A model generated the notes under the pieces. It saw nothing but the letters and a program-made list of their open reading frames with translations. It was not told where the DNA came from and searched no databases. A stretch of DNA of 11,115 bases, taken from NCBI GenBank assembly GCA_044342535.1, contig JBIIPQ010000114.1:1-11115 (forward strand), in the 5' to 3' direction. The position numbers and the translations under genes were made by a program. Of this stretch, positions 1 through 5,554 are shown in pieces. Source of the DNA: UBA4615 sp044342535 (lineage in GTDB: Bacteria > Pseudomonadota > Gammaproteobacteria > Burkholderiales > Burkholderiaceae_E). Each line of letters opens with the position of its first letter. Position 1 is the first letter of the stretch.

Positions 1-22
1 ACCAGTACGCTCCAGGAGCGGC

Positions 23-289
23 TTGAAAGGTATGCGCGGTGACGCGCAGGTTTCAGAAGCACATCCCAAGGCGCTATCGCGCGTATCCTCAGCAGCGCAG
101 GATTTTGCCGCCACAGTGTTGAACAAGGCGTCAACTGAGCACGAGAGAGATGCCGGTCTTGCAGCGTCCACAGCTCTCAATCTACTGTCCGCCTCCGTCG
201 GCCGGCACAACCTCGTCGCGTATGAGAAAGGTCATCACGTCCCCGCAGGAAAGACAGTCGCGTACTGGTTTCCGCGGACGCGGACCTAA
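23..289 (+). CDS. Hypothetical small cassette protein (88 aa)
   Basis: I do not recognise this protein. The frame is open to the left edge of the window, so it could be the 3' part of a longer gene. The most likely start in view is TTG at 23, preceded by AGGAG at 14-18 with a 4-base gap; an in-frame ATG lies at 32 without a well-placed ribosome binding site. The N-terminal half is Ala/Ser-rich and probably helical (residues ~15-55). The C-terminus is basic, and no signal peptide or membrane span is visible. The stop codon TAA is embedded in the inverse core of the attC site that follows (ACCTAAC, 284-290), which is how integron cassette genes often end and is the main argument that this is a real cassette gene. 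GC at third codon positions is only moderate. Function unknown; reading frame moderately sure. Confidence 0.45.
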   Translation: MKGMRGDAQVSEAHPKALSRVSSAAQDFAATVLNKASTEHERDAGLAASTALNLLSASVGRHNLVAYEKGHHVPAGKTVAYWFPRTRT

Positions 290-412
290 CCGCTCGTTCA
301 AGCGTAGCGCCAACGGCAGGCTACCAGCGCCCGGACTGTGGTACGCGGTACATCTGCACCGTCCGGGCGCTGGCGGCCTGCCGTCTTCGCCCGCTTAGCC
401 CGAACGTTAGGC
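284..412 (+). repeat. Integron attC recombination site (129 bp)
   Basis: The site begins with the inverse core ACCTAAC (284-290) and ends with the core GTTAGGC (406-412). The two halves are imperfect inverted repeats over about 50 bases. Exact pairs include CCAGCGCCCGGAC (324-336) with GTCCGGGCGCTGG (361-373), and ACGGCAGGC (313-321) with GCCTGCCGT (376-384). Sequences near the ends (GTTCAAGC on the left, GCTTAG on the right) are typical of attC L boxes. The left arm carries one extra base relative to the right, matching the extrahelical bases that integron integrases recognise in the folded strand. By the known mechanism, recombination would occur between G406 and T407. The orientation puts the integrase and attI to the left, outside the window. 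Confidence 0.88.
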
Positions 413-432
413 AGCATCTTACTTCGCTCGAC

Positions 433-762
433 ATGAACCCCGATTTCAGCGCGGTTGAGATTGATCCGGCGAAGATTGCTGACTATCTCTTGTCGTCGAG
501 CCACCCAACCGGGCGATTCAAGGCCCACGTGTTTCGCGTGCTTGGGTACAGCCCAGAGCAGTGGCAGCGCTTGGATGCCGACCTACACCAGCTTGCCCGC
601 AGCGGCGCTTGCGCGCCGGGAAAGCCCACCGCCTATGGCCAGAAGTGGGAGGTCAGTGGTAGCGTAATCGGACCATCCGGCAGGAGCGCGCGGCTCGTCA
701 CAGTCTGGCTCGTCGCGCCGCGCAGCGACCTGCCTCGCCTCATCACAGCGTTTCCGGGGTAA
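433..762 (+). CDS. DUF6883 domain-containing protein
   Basis: This 109-residue protein matches the DUF6883 family as I know it: an N-terminal ADYLLSS segment followed by HPTGRFKAHVFRVLGY (residues 24-39), then YGQKWEVSG and the strand-rich GPSGRSARLVTVWLV, ending in PRLITAFPG. The length equals the whole domain, so this is a free-standing version. The family has no established function. Related domains also occur at the ends of larger secreted toxin-like proteins, which together with its partner suggests a toxin or effector role; that is inference. It is the first gene of a cassette starting at the attC core 20 bases upstream, and no clear ribosome binding site precedes ATG 433. The next gene starts 3 bases after its stop, so the two are almost certainly co-translated. 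No signal peptide or membrane segment. Confidence 0.85.
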   Translation: MNPDFSAVEIDPAKIADYLLSSSHPTGRFKAHVFRVLGYSPEQWQRLDADLHQLARSGACAPGKPTAYGQKWEVSGSVIGPSGRSARLVTVWLVAPRSDLPRLITAFPG

Positions 763-765
763 GCA

Positions 766-999
766 ATGCATCAGATCTTGGATACGGTAGCCCTCACTCA
801 CGACATCGCAGTGGAGGGCTTACGCGCTGGCGACATCGGGGCGATCGTCGAGGTCTACGCGCCTGATGTATTCGAGGTTGAGTTCGTCGCGGCATCAGGA
901 CGTACGCAGGCTCTACTGACGTTGACGTCATCGGACTTGCGATCGCTGGGTGATGACGACCTCTTATCAGCGAGGTCGCTCCATCGTTCTGTTGCCTAA
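766..999 (+). CDS. DUF4926 domain-containing protein
   Basis: This 77-residue protein is a recognisable DUF4926 member: LDTVALTHDIAVEGLRAGDIG, VEVYAPDVFEVEFVAASG, then TQALLTLTSSDLRSL near the C-terminus. The fold is expected to be a small SH3-like beta barrel, with the conserved GDIGAIVEVY turn early on. ATG 766 follows the DUF6883 stop after 3 bases, with GGGG at 756-759 as a weak ribosome binding site inside the upstream gene. DUF4926 proteins commonly sit beside DUF6883 or other small toxin-like genes, so an antitoxin or immunity role is a reasonable guess but unproven. The stop TAA (997-999) lies inside the inverse core of the following attC-like site (GCCTAAA), so the pair DUF6883-DUF4926 is one two-gene cassette. 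Confidence 0.85.
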   Translation: MHQILDTVALTHDIAVEGLRAGDIGAIVEVYAPDVFEVEFVAASGRTQALLTLTSSDLRSLGDDDLLSARSLHRSVA

Positions 1000-1121
1000 A
1001 TGCAGCTGCGCCGGACGCGCCACAGCAGGGCCCTTTGGGCCGGTCGGCGAGCCTTCGAACCATCTTCGCCAACCGGCCCAGAGGGCTCTGCTGCGGCGCG
1101 CCGGTGAGCGCGAAGTTGCGC
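994..1121 (+). repeat. attC-like site with near-perfect 39-base arms, degenerate core
   Basis: GCCTAAA (994-1000) stands where an attC inverse core belongs, and GTTGCGC (1115-1121) where the right core GTTRRRY belongs; the latter differs from consensus at one position. Between them lies a strong inverted repeat, 1013-1051 against 1064-1102, with about four mismatches, one extra A in the left arm (A1015) and a 12-base loop. The length (128 bp) and the single unpaired base match the attC at 284-412, and the preceding gene stops inside the inverse core in the same way. It is therefore best read as an attC whose right core has mutated, possibly reducing recombination. A plain bidirectional terminator is the alternative, but there is no T tract. 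Confidence 0.65.
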
Positions 1122-1130
1122 AGACATTCA

Positions 1131-1250
1131 GTGCGTTTCCTGATCACCGGTGCGTCAGGTTCGGGGACGTCAACGCTCGGAAGGGTACGGAGACGGCGGG
1201 CTGGATCATCCCTTGAAGGGGGCTCGGCTCAGCAGGCCAGGAACGTTTGA
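1131..1250 (+). pseudogene. Truncated P-loop NTPase N-terminus
   Basis: GTG 1131, ten bases after the attC-like core, opens a frame reading MRFLITGASGSGTSTLGR. This is a classic adenylate/shikimate-kinase-like start: a beta strand followed by the Walker A motif GASGSGTST (GxxGxGx[S/T]). After residue 18 the frame becomes an Arg/Gly/Ser-rich tail without family features and stops at TGA 1248-1250. A working enzyme of this kind needs at least 160 residues with Walker B and lid regions, so this is a cassette gene that lost its body, with a breakpoint near 1185. An upstream TTG (1116) is possible but falls inside the attC core. No ribosome binding site of note. The original substrate cannot be told. 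Confidence 0.55.
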
Positions 1251-1349
1251 ACGTCGCTCGTGAGCACCGCGCTTCGAATCGCCTGACTGCGCGCGAGCCC
1301 AGTAGTCAATAGCCCATATCGATGGTCTTGCCGCCGCTGCCACTGCCGT

Positions 1350-2738
1350 TCAGGGCGCGAAGATTCCCATCTCCACTTTTGGCCGGGTCGTCACCGTCAC
1401 CGACAGCAGCGGATGGTCGAGCAGCGTCACGAGCTGCAGGCTATCGCTCAGTCCATAGTGGACGCCCGGCACGGTCGCCGTTCCATTGAAGGTCATGTCC
1501 GTCGGCCACTCGGCGAGCGCGCCAGTCGCCCGGAACACATGCGTGCGGCCCGTGTCGTCCGTCGCGGTCATCGAGGCGGTGAGCGGACCTTCGTCGGTGG
1601 TCGCCCCGACGATCGTCCGGACCGAGCCCACTGCGGCAGGGCGGGCGACGGCGCGCAGACCGATCCAGAACGCCGACTTGTTGTCGGCGGACCGCTCCGA
1701 CTGCAGATAGACGAACGCATCGCCGATCCGCGCGATGCGGAAGCGCAGCGTGGACCGGTCAGGAGCGACCCCGAGGATCTCGCCGGCGTCCATGGACAGA
1801 TCGTAAGTGATGATCGAGGCCAGCGGGCAGTCGTCCATCGACTCCTGGTACATCGACACGCAGAGCTGCATCCTGCCGCCGCCGAAGCGTGCGGAACGCA
1901 CCGCATAGAGGGGTGCGAAGCGCCCGATGATCGAGATATCCCCCGTCGGCAGCTCGCCGATCGTTTCGACGAACCGGCGCACGCCCACGAACGGCACGAT
2001 CTCCCCGTCGCTCCGGGTGAGGCTGCCGGCGACGAGATCGGGTCCCAGCCGAAGGCGAAGCTTCGATGGCGATGCCGACTCCGGGCCCGTCGGAATCCTG
2101 GCGACTCTGGTGCCATCCATCTCGCCTTGAAGGACGGCCGACTCCGCCAATCCCTCACCGCTCAGTGTGTACCTGAACACGTCCCGATCCAGGTCCAGCG
2201 TGTACTGTCGCGCGTCGGTGCCGAACAGCGTGAACCGACCTGACCACGGGCTGCCGACGACGGTGAACACCCGAGCGGCATCGTTGTCCGTCCGCGGGTC
2301 GCCGGCGGTGCTCGACGCGATGTGGACCGACACATCTCTGGTCGGGCTCGGCGGCCACGACACGTGGAACGTCATCGTGAACGACAGCGTGCCTCCGGGG
2401 GGCAGCGACGGGATCGTCATCCTCATCGCGACCGAGGCGGGACACGCTGCACCGCCAGACGCGGCGCAGGCGAAGGACGGGGTGCCGGTGCTCCCATTCA
2501 CGGTCAAAGCGACCGGAACGTCTGTCGCGGTCGCCGAGCCGACGTTCGTCACGCTCGCCACGTAGCGGCCGCCGGTCCCCCCGGTGACTTCGGACGGCCC
2601 TTCGACTTTCACCGAGATATCCGCTTGCCCGACGGAGGCGGCCGGTGCCGCAGCCGGTGTGGGCGAGCCGCCACCGCCGCATCCCTGGGCGAGCACCGCG
2701 CCGATGAGTGCGATCGCGAGGCTCCATGAAGTCTTCAT
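1350..2738 (-). CDS. Putative lipoprotein with DUF11-like domain
   Basis: This 462-residue envelope protein lies on the opposite strand to its neighbours. ATG 2738 is chosen because GGAG (2748-2745) sits 6 bases upstream and the N-terminus becomes a short signal: MKTSWSLAIALIGAVLAQGC with lipobox LAQG|C20, followed by a Gly/Pro/Ala-rich linker. An in-frame ATG at 2750 would spoil the spacing. Residues ~38-140 resemble a DUF11/CARDB-type Ig-like beta domain (a TGGRYVASVTNVGSATATDVPV stretch, then LPPGGTLSFTMTF). The rest (~150-462) is beta-rich with no family I can name. Expected to be anchored in the outer membrane or periplasmic face; adhesive or structural roles are only guesses. It is not followed by an attC site and sits among cassette genes, so it may be an insertion or an unusual reverse-oriented cassette. 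Confidence 0.85.
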   Translation of the reverse strand: MKTSWSLAIALIGAVLAQGCGGGGSPTPAAAPAASVGQADISVKVEGPSEVTGGTGGRYVASVTNVGSATATDVPVALTVNGSTGTPSFACAASGGAACPASVAMRMTIPSLPPGGTLSFTMTFHVSWPPSPTRDVSVHIASSTAGDPRTDNDAARVFTVVGSPWSGRFTLFGTDARQYTLDLDRDVFRYTLSGEGLAESAVLQGEMDGTRVARIPTGPESASPSKLRLRLGPDLVAGSLTRSDGEIVPFVGVRRFVETIGELPTGDISIIGRFAPLYAVRSARFGGGRMQLCVSMYQESMDDCPLASIITYDLSMDAGEILGVAPDRSTLRFRIARIGDAFVYLQSERSADNKSAFWIGLRAVARPAAVGSVRTIVGATTDEGPLTASMTATDDTGRTHVFRATGALAEWPTDMTFNGTATVPGVHYGLSDSLQLVTLLDHPLLSVTVTTRPKVEMGIFAP

Positions 2739-3118
2739 CGGGTTCTCCATGTCGGGGCGGCACGGCGCTCTCTGCGCTAATTGTCCAGACGCCATTGCAA
2801 GCGTTCGGCGCCGTTCTGCCAGCGCGGCTCCGGTCGGGCGGACATTTTCGCCGTACCGACGGCAGGCAACACGGGGCGCGTTGCGAATCCGACACGACCC
2901 GTGTGGGCTAAGGAAGTCTTGACCGGAGGCTTAGGCTAGGTAAGGCGCGAGCGACGACTCCGAATGCTGCGCCTACCCTCCCGGCGAATCAGCCTGCATT
3001 GATCGCCGAGATCCGCTGTCCATTGGTTTGGGCGTGTGACCGCCCATTGTGGTTATATGACTCAGGGAGAAGGGCTAGTAGAGTCCTGTGAACGGAATGC
3101 ACATCAAGAGGATTGCGC
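2739..3118. other. Intergenic region between divergent genes
   Basis: This 380-base stretch separates the minus-strand lipoprotein from the plus-strand secreted protein and should hold both promoters. I see no gene. It contains one small inverted repeat, ACACGGG (2869-2875) with CCCGTGT (2898-2904), which could be an operator or hairpin. TTATAT (3053-3058) could be a -10 element for the plus-strand gene with TTGGGC (3028-3033) upstream, but the 19-base spacing is poor. There is no clear attC, although a cassette boundary would be expected before 3119. Confidence 0.4.
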
Positions 3119-3598
3119 ATGCCTAAGCGACTGCTTCTTGCATCGACCCTTCTTGCTCCAGCTTTGGCGGCTGCTGGCGACATATCGGATTTTGATATCG
3201 CCACCTACTCACTGGACGGTAAGGACGGGCAGCCCAGCGGCATAGAGATGCGCTTGTCCAAGGTCAATGGGAAATGGGTTATGGAGGGAAAGGAGGGGGG
3301 CGCGTCTCCGTGGAAGAGCATCAGCTGCGACGCTGGCTGTGAGTACAGAGCATCGACAGATTCAGAGCGAGGGGAATACCTGGCCTCTTTTCCGGGCGAT
3401 ATGCCAAGACAGTTCGACATTGCTTGCATTCAGAATATGGTCAATGCCTTCTGCCGGCTCACAATGAAGAGTGACGCGTCAAAAGGGGGCTATGCACTCG
3501 TCGGTTTGGTCACGGTAGAGCCAGCGCCGATGTCCTTGCGGCGCCTTACCACGCCCTATTCTCCTAACACGGCAGTCAATACGGACGCTACGCGATAA
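3119..3598 (+). CDS. Hypothetical exported protein
   Basis: I do not recognise the family. ATG 3119 is preceded by AAGAGGA (3106-3112) at 6 bases, better than the in-frame TTG at 3113. The 159-residue product has a clear signal peptide (MPKRLLLASTLLAPALAAAG, cleavage probably after A19), so it should be periplasmic. The mature part has four cysteines in two clusters (ISCDAGC and ACIQNMVNAFC), suited to two disulfide bonds, and a mixed alpha/beta character with SGIEMRLSKVNGKWVMEG near the start. The C-terminal ~25 residues (from LRRLTTPYSP) look unstructured and may derive from attC sequence: the stop TAA 3596-3598 lies where an attC inverse core is expected, and an attC-like core follows at 3723-3729. 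It is thus probably an integron cassette gene. Function unknown. Confidence 0.75.
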   Translation: MPKRLLLASTLLAPALAAAGDISDFDIATYSLDGKDGQPSGIEMRLSKVNGKWVMEGKEGGASPWKSISCDAGCEYRASTDSERGEYLASFPGDMPRQFDIACIQNMVNAFCRLTMKSDASKGGYALVGLVTVEPAPMSLRRLTTPYSPNTAVNTDATR

Positions 3599-3729
3599 GG
3601 CCGCGCAGCCCCTGTCGGTTCTACGTTCGACCTCAACATGCACCCGCTACTTGCTCGTCCGAAAGCGCTGTAGTTCGGTTTGTCGTTTCGGCCGGCCCAT
3701 TCGAGCCGCCGTTCGGGGCGGCGTTAGGA
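3593..3729 (+). repeat. Probable attC site with degenerate left end
   Basis: GTTAGGA (3723-3729) matches the attC right core GTTRRRY except for its last base, and the next gene starts immediately after it, as in cassettes. The left end is less clear. CGATAAG (3593-3599), containing the stop codon of the preceding gene, gives a 137-bp site like the other two in length. Alternatively TCCTAAC (3562-3568), an exact complement of the right core, gives a 168-bp site starting inside the gene. Internal pairing is weak compared with the sites at 284 and 994, so the site may be decayed. A Gly/Cys-rich palindromic stretch CGCCGTTCGGGGCGGCG lies next to the core. Confidence 0.5.
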
Positions 3730-3735
3730 AAATTC

Positions 3736-3918
3736 ATGGCGCTTTCTGACGTTGTCTTTAGTGCGATAGCAGACCTTACTGGCGCTGCAATCAATGCAAT
3801 CGCCAAGAGATTCGGCAAGTCCGAGGTGCAGGTCAAGCACATTGAGCGCTACTTGTTTTGGCTTGTTTTTTGGGCTTTCATGTCGGTTCCCATCTATCTG
3901 ACACTCAAGTACAGCTAG
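3736..3918 (+). CDS. Small single-pass membrane protein
   Basis: A 60-residue protein with an amphipathic N-terminal half (SDVVFSAIADLTGAAINAIA), a charged centre (RFGKSEVQVKHIER) and one strong membrane span at residues ~39-57 (YLFWLVFWAFMSVPIYLTL). ATG 3736 follows AGGA (3726-3729) by 6 bases, and this ribosome binding site is part of the attC core itself, an arrangement seen in integron cassettes. No family recognised. Small membrane proteins of this type in cassettes are mostly uncharacterised; holin-like, stress or transporter-accessory roles are all open. No attC is visible after its stop, so either the array ends here or the site has decayed. Confidence 0.7.
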   Translation: MALSDVVFSAIADLTGAAINAIAKRFGKSEVQVKHIERYLFWLVFWAFMSVPIYLTLKYS

Positions 3919-4064
3919 GGCTTTATGGTCATCGCTGCGCACATTCAGGGAACACCTTTTTCCGGTCAGCTTGACCCATCATGCAAGCGGGGCGCGCTGA
4001 AGCGAATCCATCAAGAGAAACCTGGGGCTGCACAAGGCCCGATCATTCGACGGACAGGACCACT

Positions 4065-4460
4065 ATGAAGGCGCGCTCCTTCCTCGCTTCAGTGCTGATG
4101 AGTTTGCTCTTCATCTCGCTCTCGTTCGCACAGCAACCCACGACGCCGCAGTCGCTCATCGGTGAGTGGATGGTCTCCGCAAAACACACCAGCGGTGCGA
4201 CGATCACGACTTCCATCCGGCTGACCCAAGACTCGAAGTTCACAGCGACGACCACGGTGAACGAGCAGCCATTCATGGTGGCCTCCGGTACCTGGTCGCT
4301 TTCGGGATCGACGCTGGAGTGGCGCTACGAACGATCATCGCAGCCTGGCATTCAGCCGGGCTTTGTCGATATTGACGAAGTCCTCGGTGCAAACGAGTCC
4401 GAGCTGAGGCTTACGTCCAAGCGTTCTGGCAAGACCCATCTCTACAAGCGGGTGCACTAG
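4065..4460 (+). CDS. Hypothetical exported lipocalin-like protein
   Basis: The 131-residue product has a signal peptide (MKARSFLASVLMSLLFISLS, cleavage after FA22|Q23) and a mature domain that reads as a small beta barrel: SLIGEWMVSA, then alternating strands SIRLTQDSKFTATTTV, SGTWSLSGSTLEWRYE, and a closing strand ELRLTSKRSGKTHLYKR. The GxW motif near the N-terminus and the GTWSLSGSTLEW pattern are typical of lipocalin-like DUF proteins of the periplasm, but I cannot name the exact family and no ligand can be inferred. ATG 4065 is chosen over the in-frame ATG 3981 because AGGA (4056-4059) is 5 bases upstream and the signal peptide begins there. It appears to be a single-gene unit. Confidence 0.8.
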   Translation: MKARSFLASVLMSLLFISLSFAQQPTTPQSLIGEWMVSAKHTSGATITTSIRLTQDSKFTATTTVNEQPFMVASGTWSLSGSTLEWRYERSSQPGIQPGFVDIDEVLGANESELRLTSKRSGKTHLYKRVH

Positions 4461-4595
4461 CATCATGTTTCAAGGGTGCGGCATCGCCTTGCGCTCGACC
4501 GGACGAACCAATTCGTGCCACGGCCGGCGGTCGTCTCATGCGCGGCGTGCCGCGCCAAACCGTGGCTCGCCGGTTCGCTTCAGCGTCAGCGCCCG
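4461..4595. other. Structured intergenic stretch with nested hairpins
   Basis: Downstream of the exported protein lies a compact set of inverted repeats: ACGAA/TTCGT (4503-4507, 4512-4516), then GCCACGG (4517-4523) pairing with CCGTGGC (4560-4566), and within that GCGCGGC (4540-4546) with GCCGCGC (4549-4555) around a 2-base loop. The 14-mer CGCTCGACCGGACG just before it (4492-4505) recurs at 7802-7815. It may be a terminator (no T tract), a decayed recombination site or an RNA structure. No gene is supported here. Confidence 0.45.
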
Positions 4596-4904
4596 ATGGT
4601 GATCAAAAGATACCTCGCACTTGGTGCCGCACATGGCGTCGGAGTGGCCATTGGCGGCTGGGCATTCTCGCGCTCGATCCCTCGATCCTTTCTCGCGGTC
4701 ACGGAGTGCTCGGGTTCGTGCTACCGGCCGATTGATCTGGTCGGGCTACGCGCTTCCGCAGGAATTCAGCAGGCCTCGCCGGTCATTCCGGCTGTGGGTG
4801 ATTCGAACGAATGCATTGCCATTCGCCATCCGATGCCGGAAGGGGGTGTCATGTCATTGCGGAGTAGCGCGAGGTCCAACCATAGGTTGGCGCGGACGGC
4901 ATGA
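4596..4904 (+). pseudogene. Truncated HIT-family protein
   Basis: From ATG 4596 the frame reads like the N-terminal part of membrane-associated HIT (histidine triad) proteins: a signal-anchor (VIKRYLALGAAHGVGVAIGG), then FSRSIPRSFLAV, ECSGSCYRPIDLVGLRASAGIQ, and SNECIAIRHPMPE, which in relatives begins the HIT domain. Homology ends at about 4850 (HPMPEGG). The rest of the domain, including the HxHxH nucleotide-binding triad, is absent, and the frame runs into a palindromic region and stops at 4904. The remaining ~85 residues cannot form the active site, so the gene is broken. In relatives this domain continues with an FPKRD-like motif and the histidine triad about 60 residues later. An upstream in-frame ATG at 4476 adds a segment with no family features. 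Confidence 0.6.
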
Positions 4905-4984
4905 ACGGGCCGGCGCGCCGCCGCCTGCGAATGGCCCGCTCCGCGCCGGCCCATGGAAGCCGTCGTTCATGGTCAGCGCTAGGC
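4874..4984 (+). repeat. Palindromic, possibly attC-derived element
   Basis: GTCCAAC (4874-4880) fits the attC inverse core RYYYAAC, and GCTAGGC (4978-4984) is one base from GTTAGGC. Between them are inverted repeats: GGGCCGGCGCG pairs with CGCGCCGGCCC (the latter at 4941-4951), flanked by GACGGC/GCCGTC and, alternatively, CATGAAC/GTTCATG. The 111-bp length suits an attC and a gene with its own ribosome binding site follows 56 bases later. The cores are imperfect and pairing near the ends is poor, so this may be a decayed attC or an unrelated palindrome. Confidence 0.3.
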
Positions 4985-5040
4985 TGCGCGGTCACCAAGA
5001 GCGTCGACTCCGCACAATCCACTCTCATCGGAAGGCACAC

Positions 5041-5418
5041 ATGGGACTACTCGACGGAATGCTTGGCAACGCCTCGAAGATCGACGCTGAGAAGATCCAA
5101 GCGGAGTTCAGCAAGATTCTCGCTCCAAGCGAGAAGGTGGAGCATGCCTACCAACTCATCCGTGATTACTTCGTCTTCACCGACAAGCGCTTCGTGCTCG
5201 TCGACAAGCAAGGGATCACGGGCAGCAAGGTCGAGTACCACTCGATCCCCTACAAGAGCATTACGCACTTCAGCATCGAGACTGCGGGTACGTTCGACCT
5301 TGATGGGGAACTGAAGATCTGGATTTCCGGCACCGCAGCGCCGATTCAGAAGCAGTTCAACAAGAAGCTGAGCATCTATGAGGTCCAGTCCGTACTGGCC
5401 AGCTACGTGCTGCGGTAG
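5041..5418 (+). CDS. PH domain-containing protein (bPH_1 / DUF1696 type)
   Basis: This 125-residue protein matches the bacterial pleckstrin-homology family formerly called DUF1696 (YvbH-like). It opens with a helical MGLLDGMLGNASKID segment, then the conserved core KILAPSEKVEHAYQLIRDYF, VFTDKRFVLVDKQGITGSKV, EYHSIPYKSITHFSIETAGT, DLDGELKIWISG, and the C-terminal helix SIYEVQSVLASYVLR. The length fits the whole family. These cytoplasmic domains are thought to form oligomeric rings and to bind partners other than phosphoinositides; the precise role is unknown. ATG 5041 has GGAAGG (5030-5035) 5 bases upstream. It is flanked by non-coding stretches of more than 100 bases and so looks monocistronic. 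Confidence 0.92.
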   Translation: MGLLDGMLGNASKIDAEKIQAEFSKILAPSEKVEHAYQLIRDYFVFTDKRFVLVDKQGITGSKVEYHSIPYKSITHFSIETAGTFDLDGELKIWISGTAAPIQKQFNKKLSIYEVQSVLASYVLR

Positions 5419-5554
5419 GCCGGTGCAGCGTGGTTCGCCCTCCGACACGCTTTGGCGGTGCTCGCGCCGTACTGGTTCGGCGAGCCTTGGCGAAGACTTG
5501 CATTGCATGGATGCACGCCGCCGCTCAATGTAACGCCACGCCCGAGGACTGACC

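Noticed and set aside
150..398. Open frame spanning the attC site
   Set aside because: It runs through the recombination site and has a Pro/Arg-rich product; the frame ending at 289 fits the cassette structure better.
1413..2243. Long plus-strand open frame (276 codons) opposite the lipoprotein gene
   Set aside because: Arg/His/Gly-rich product without family features; it is the shadow of the real minus-strand gene, which has a lipobox, a ribosome binding site and a sensible composition.
2917..2955. GGCTTAGGC-type sequence as a further attC site
   Set aside because: Only 5-base complementarity with nearby GGCTAAG and no matching core at the right distance.
4621..5040. Upstream extension of the bPH_1 reading frame
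   Set aside because: It covers the HIT fragment and palindrome in another frame; ATG 5041 has a good ribosome binding site and the family's usual start.
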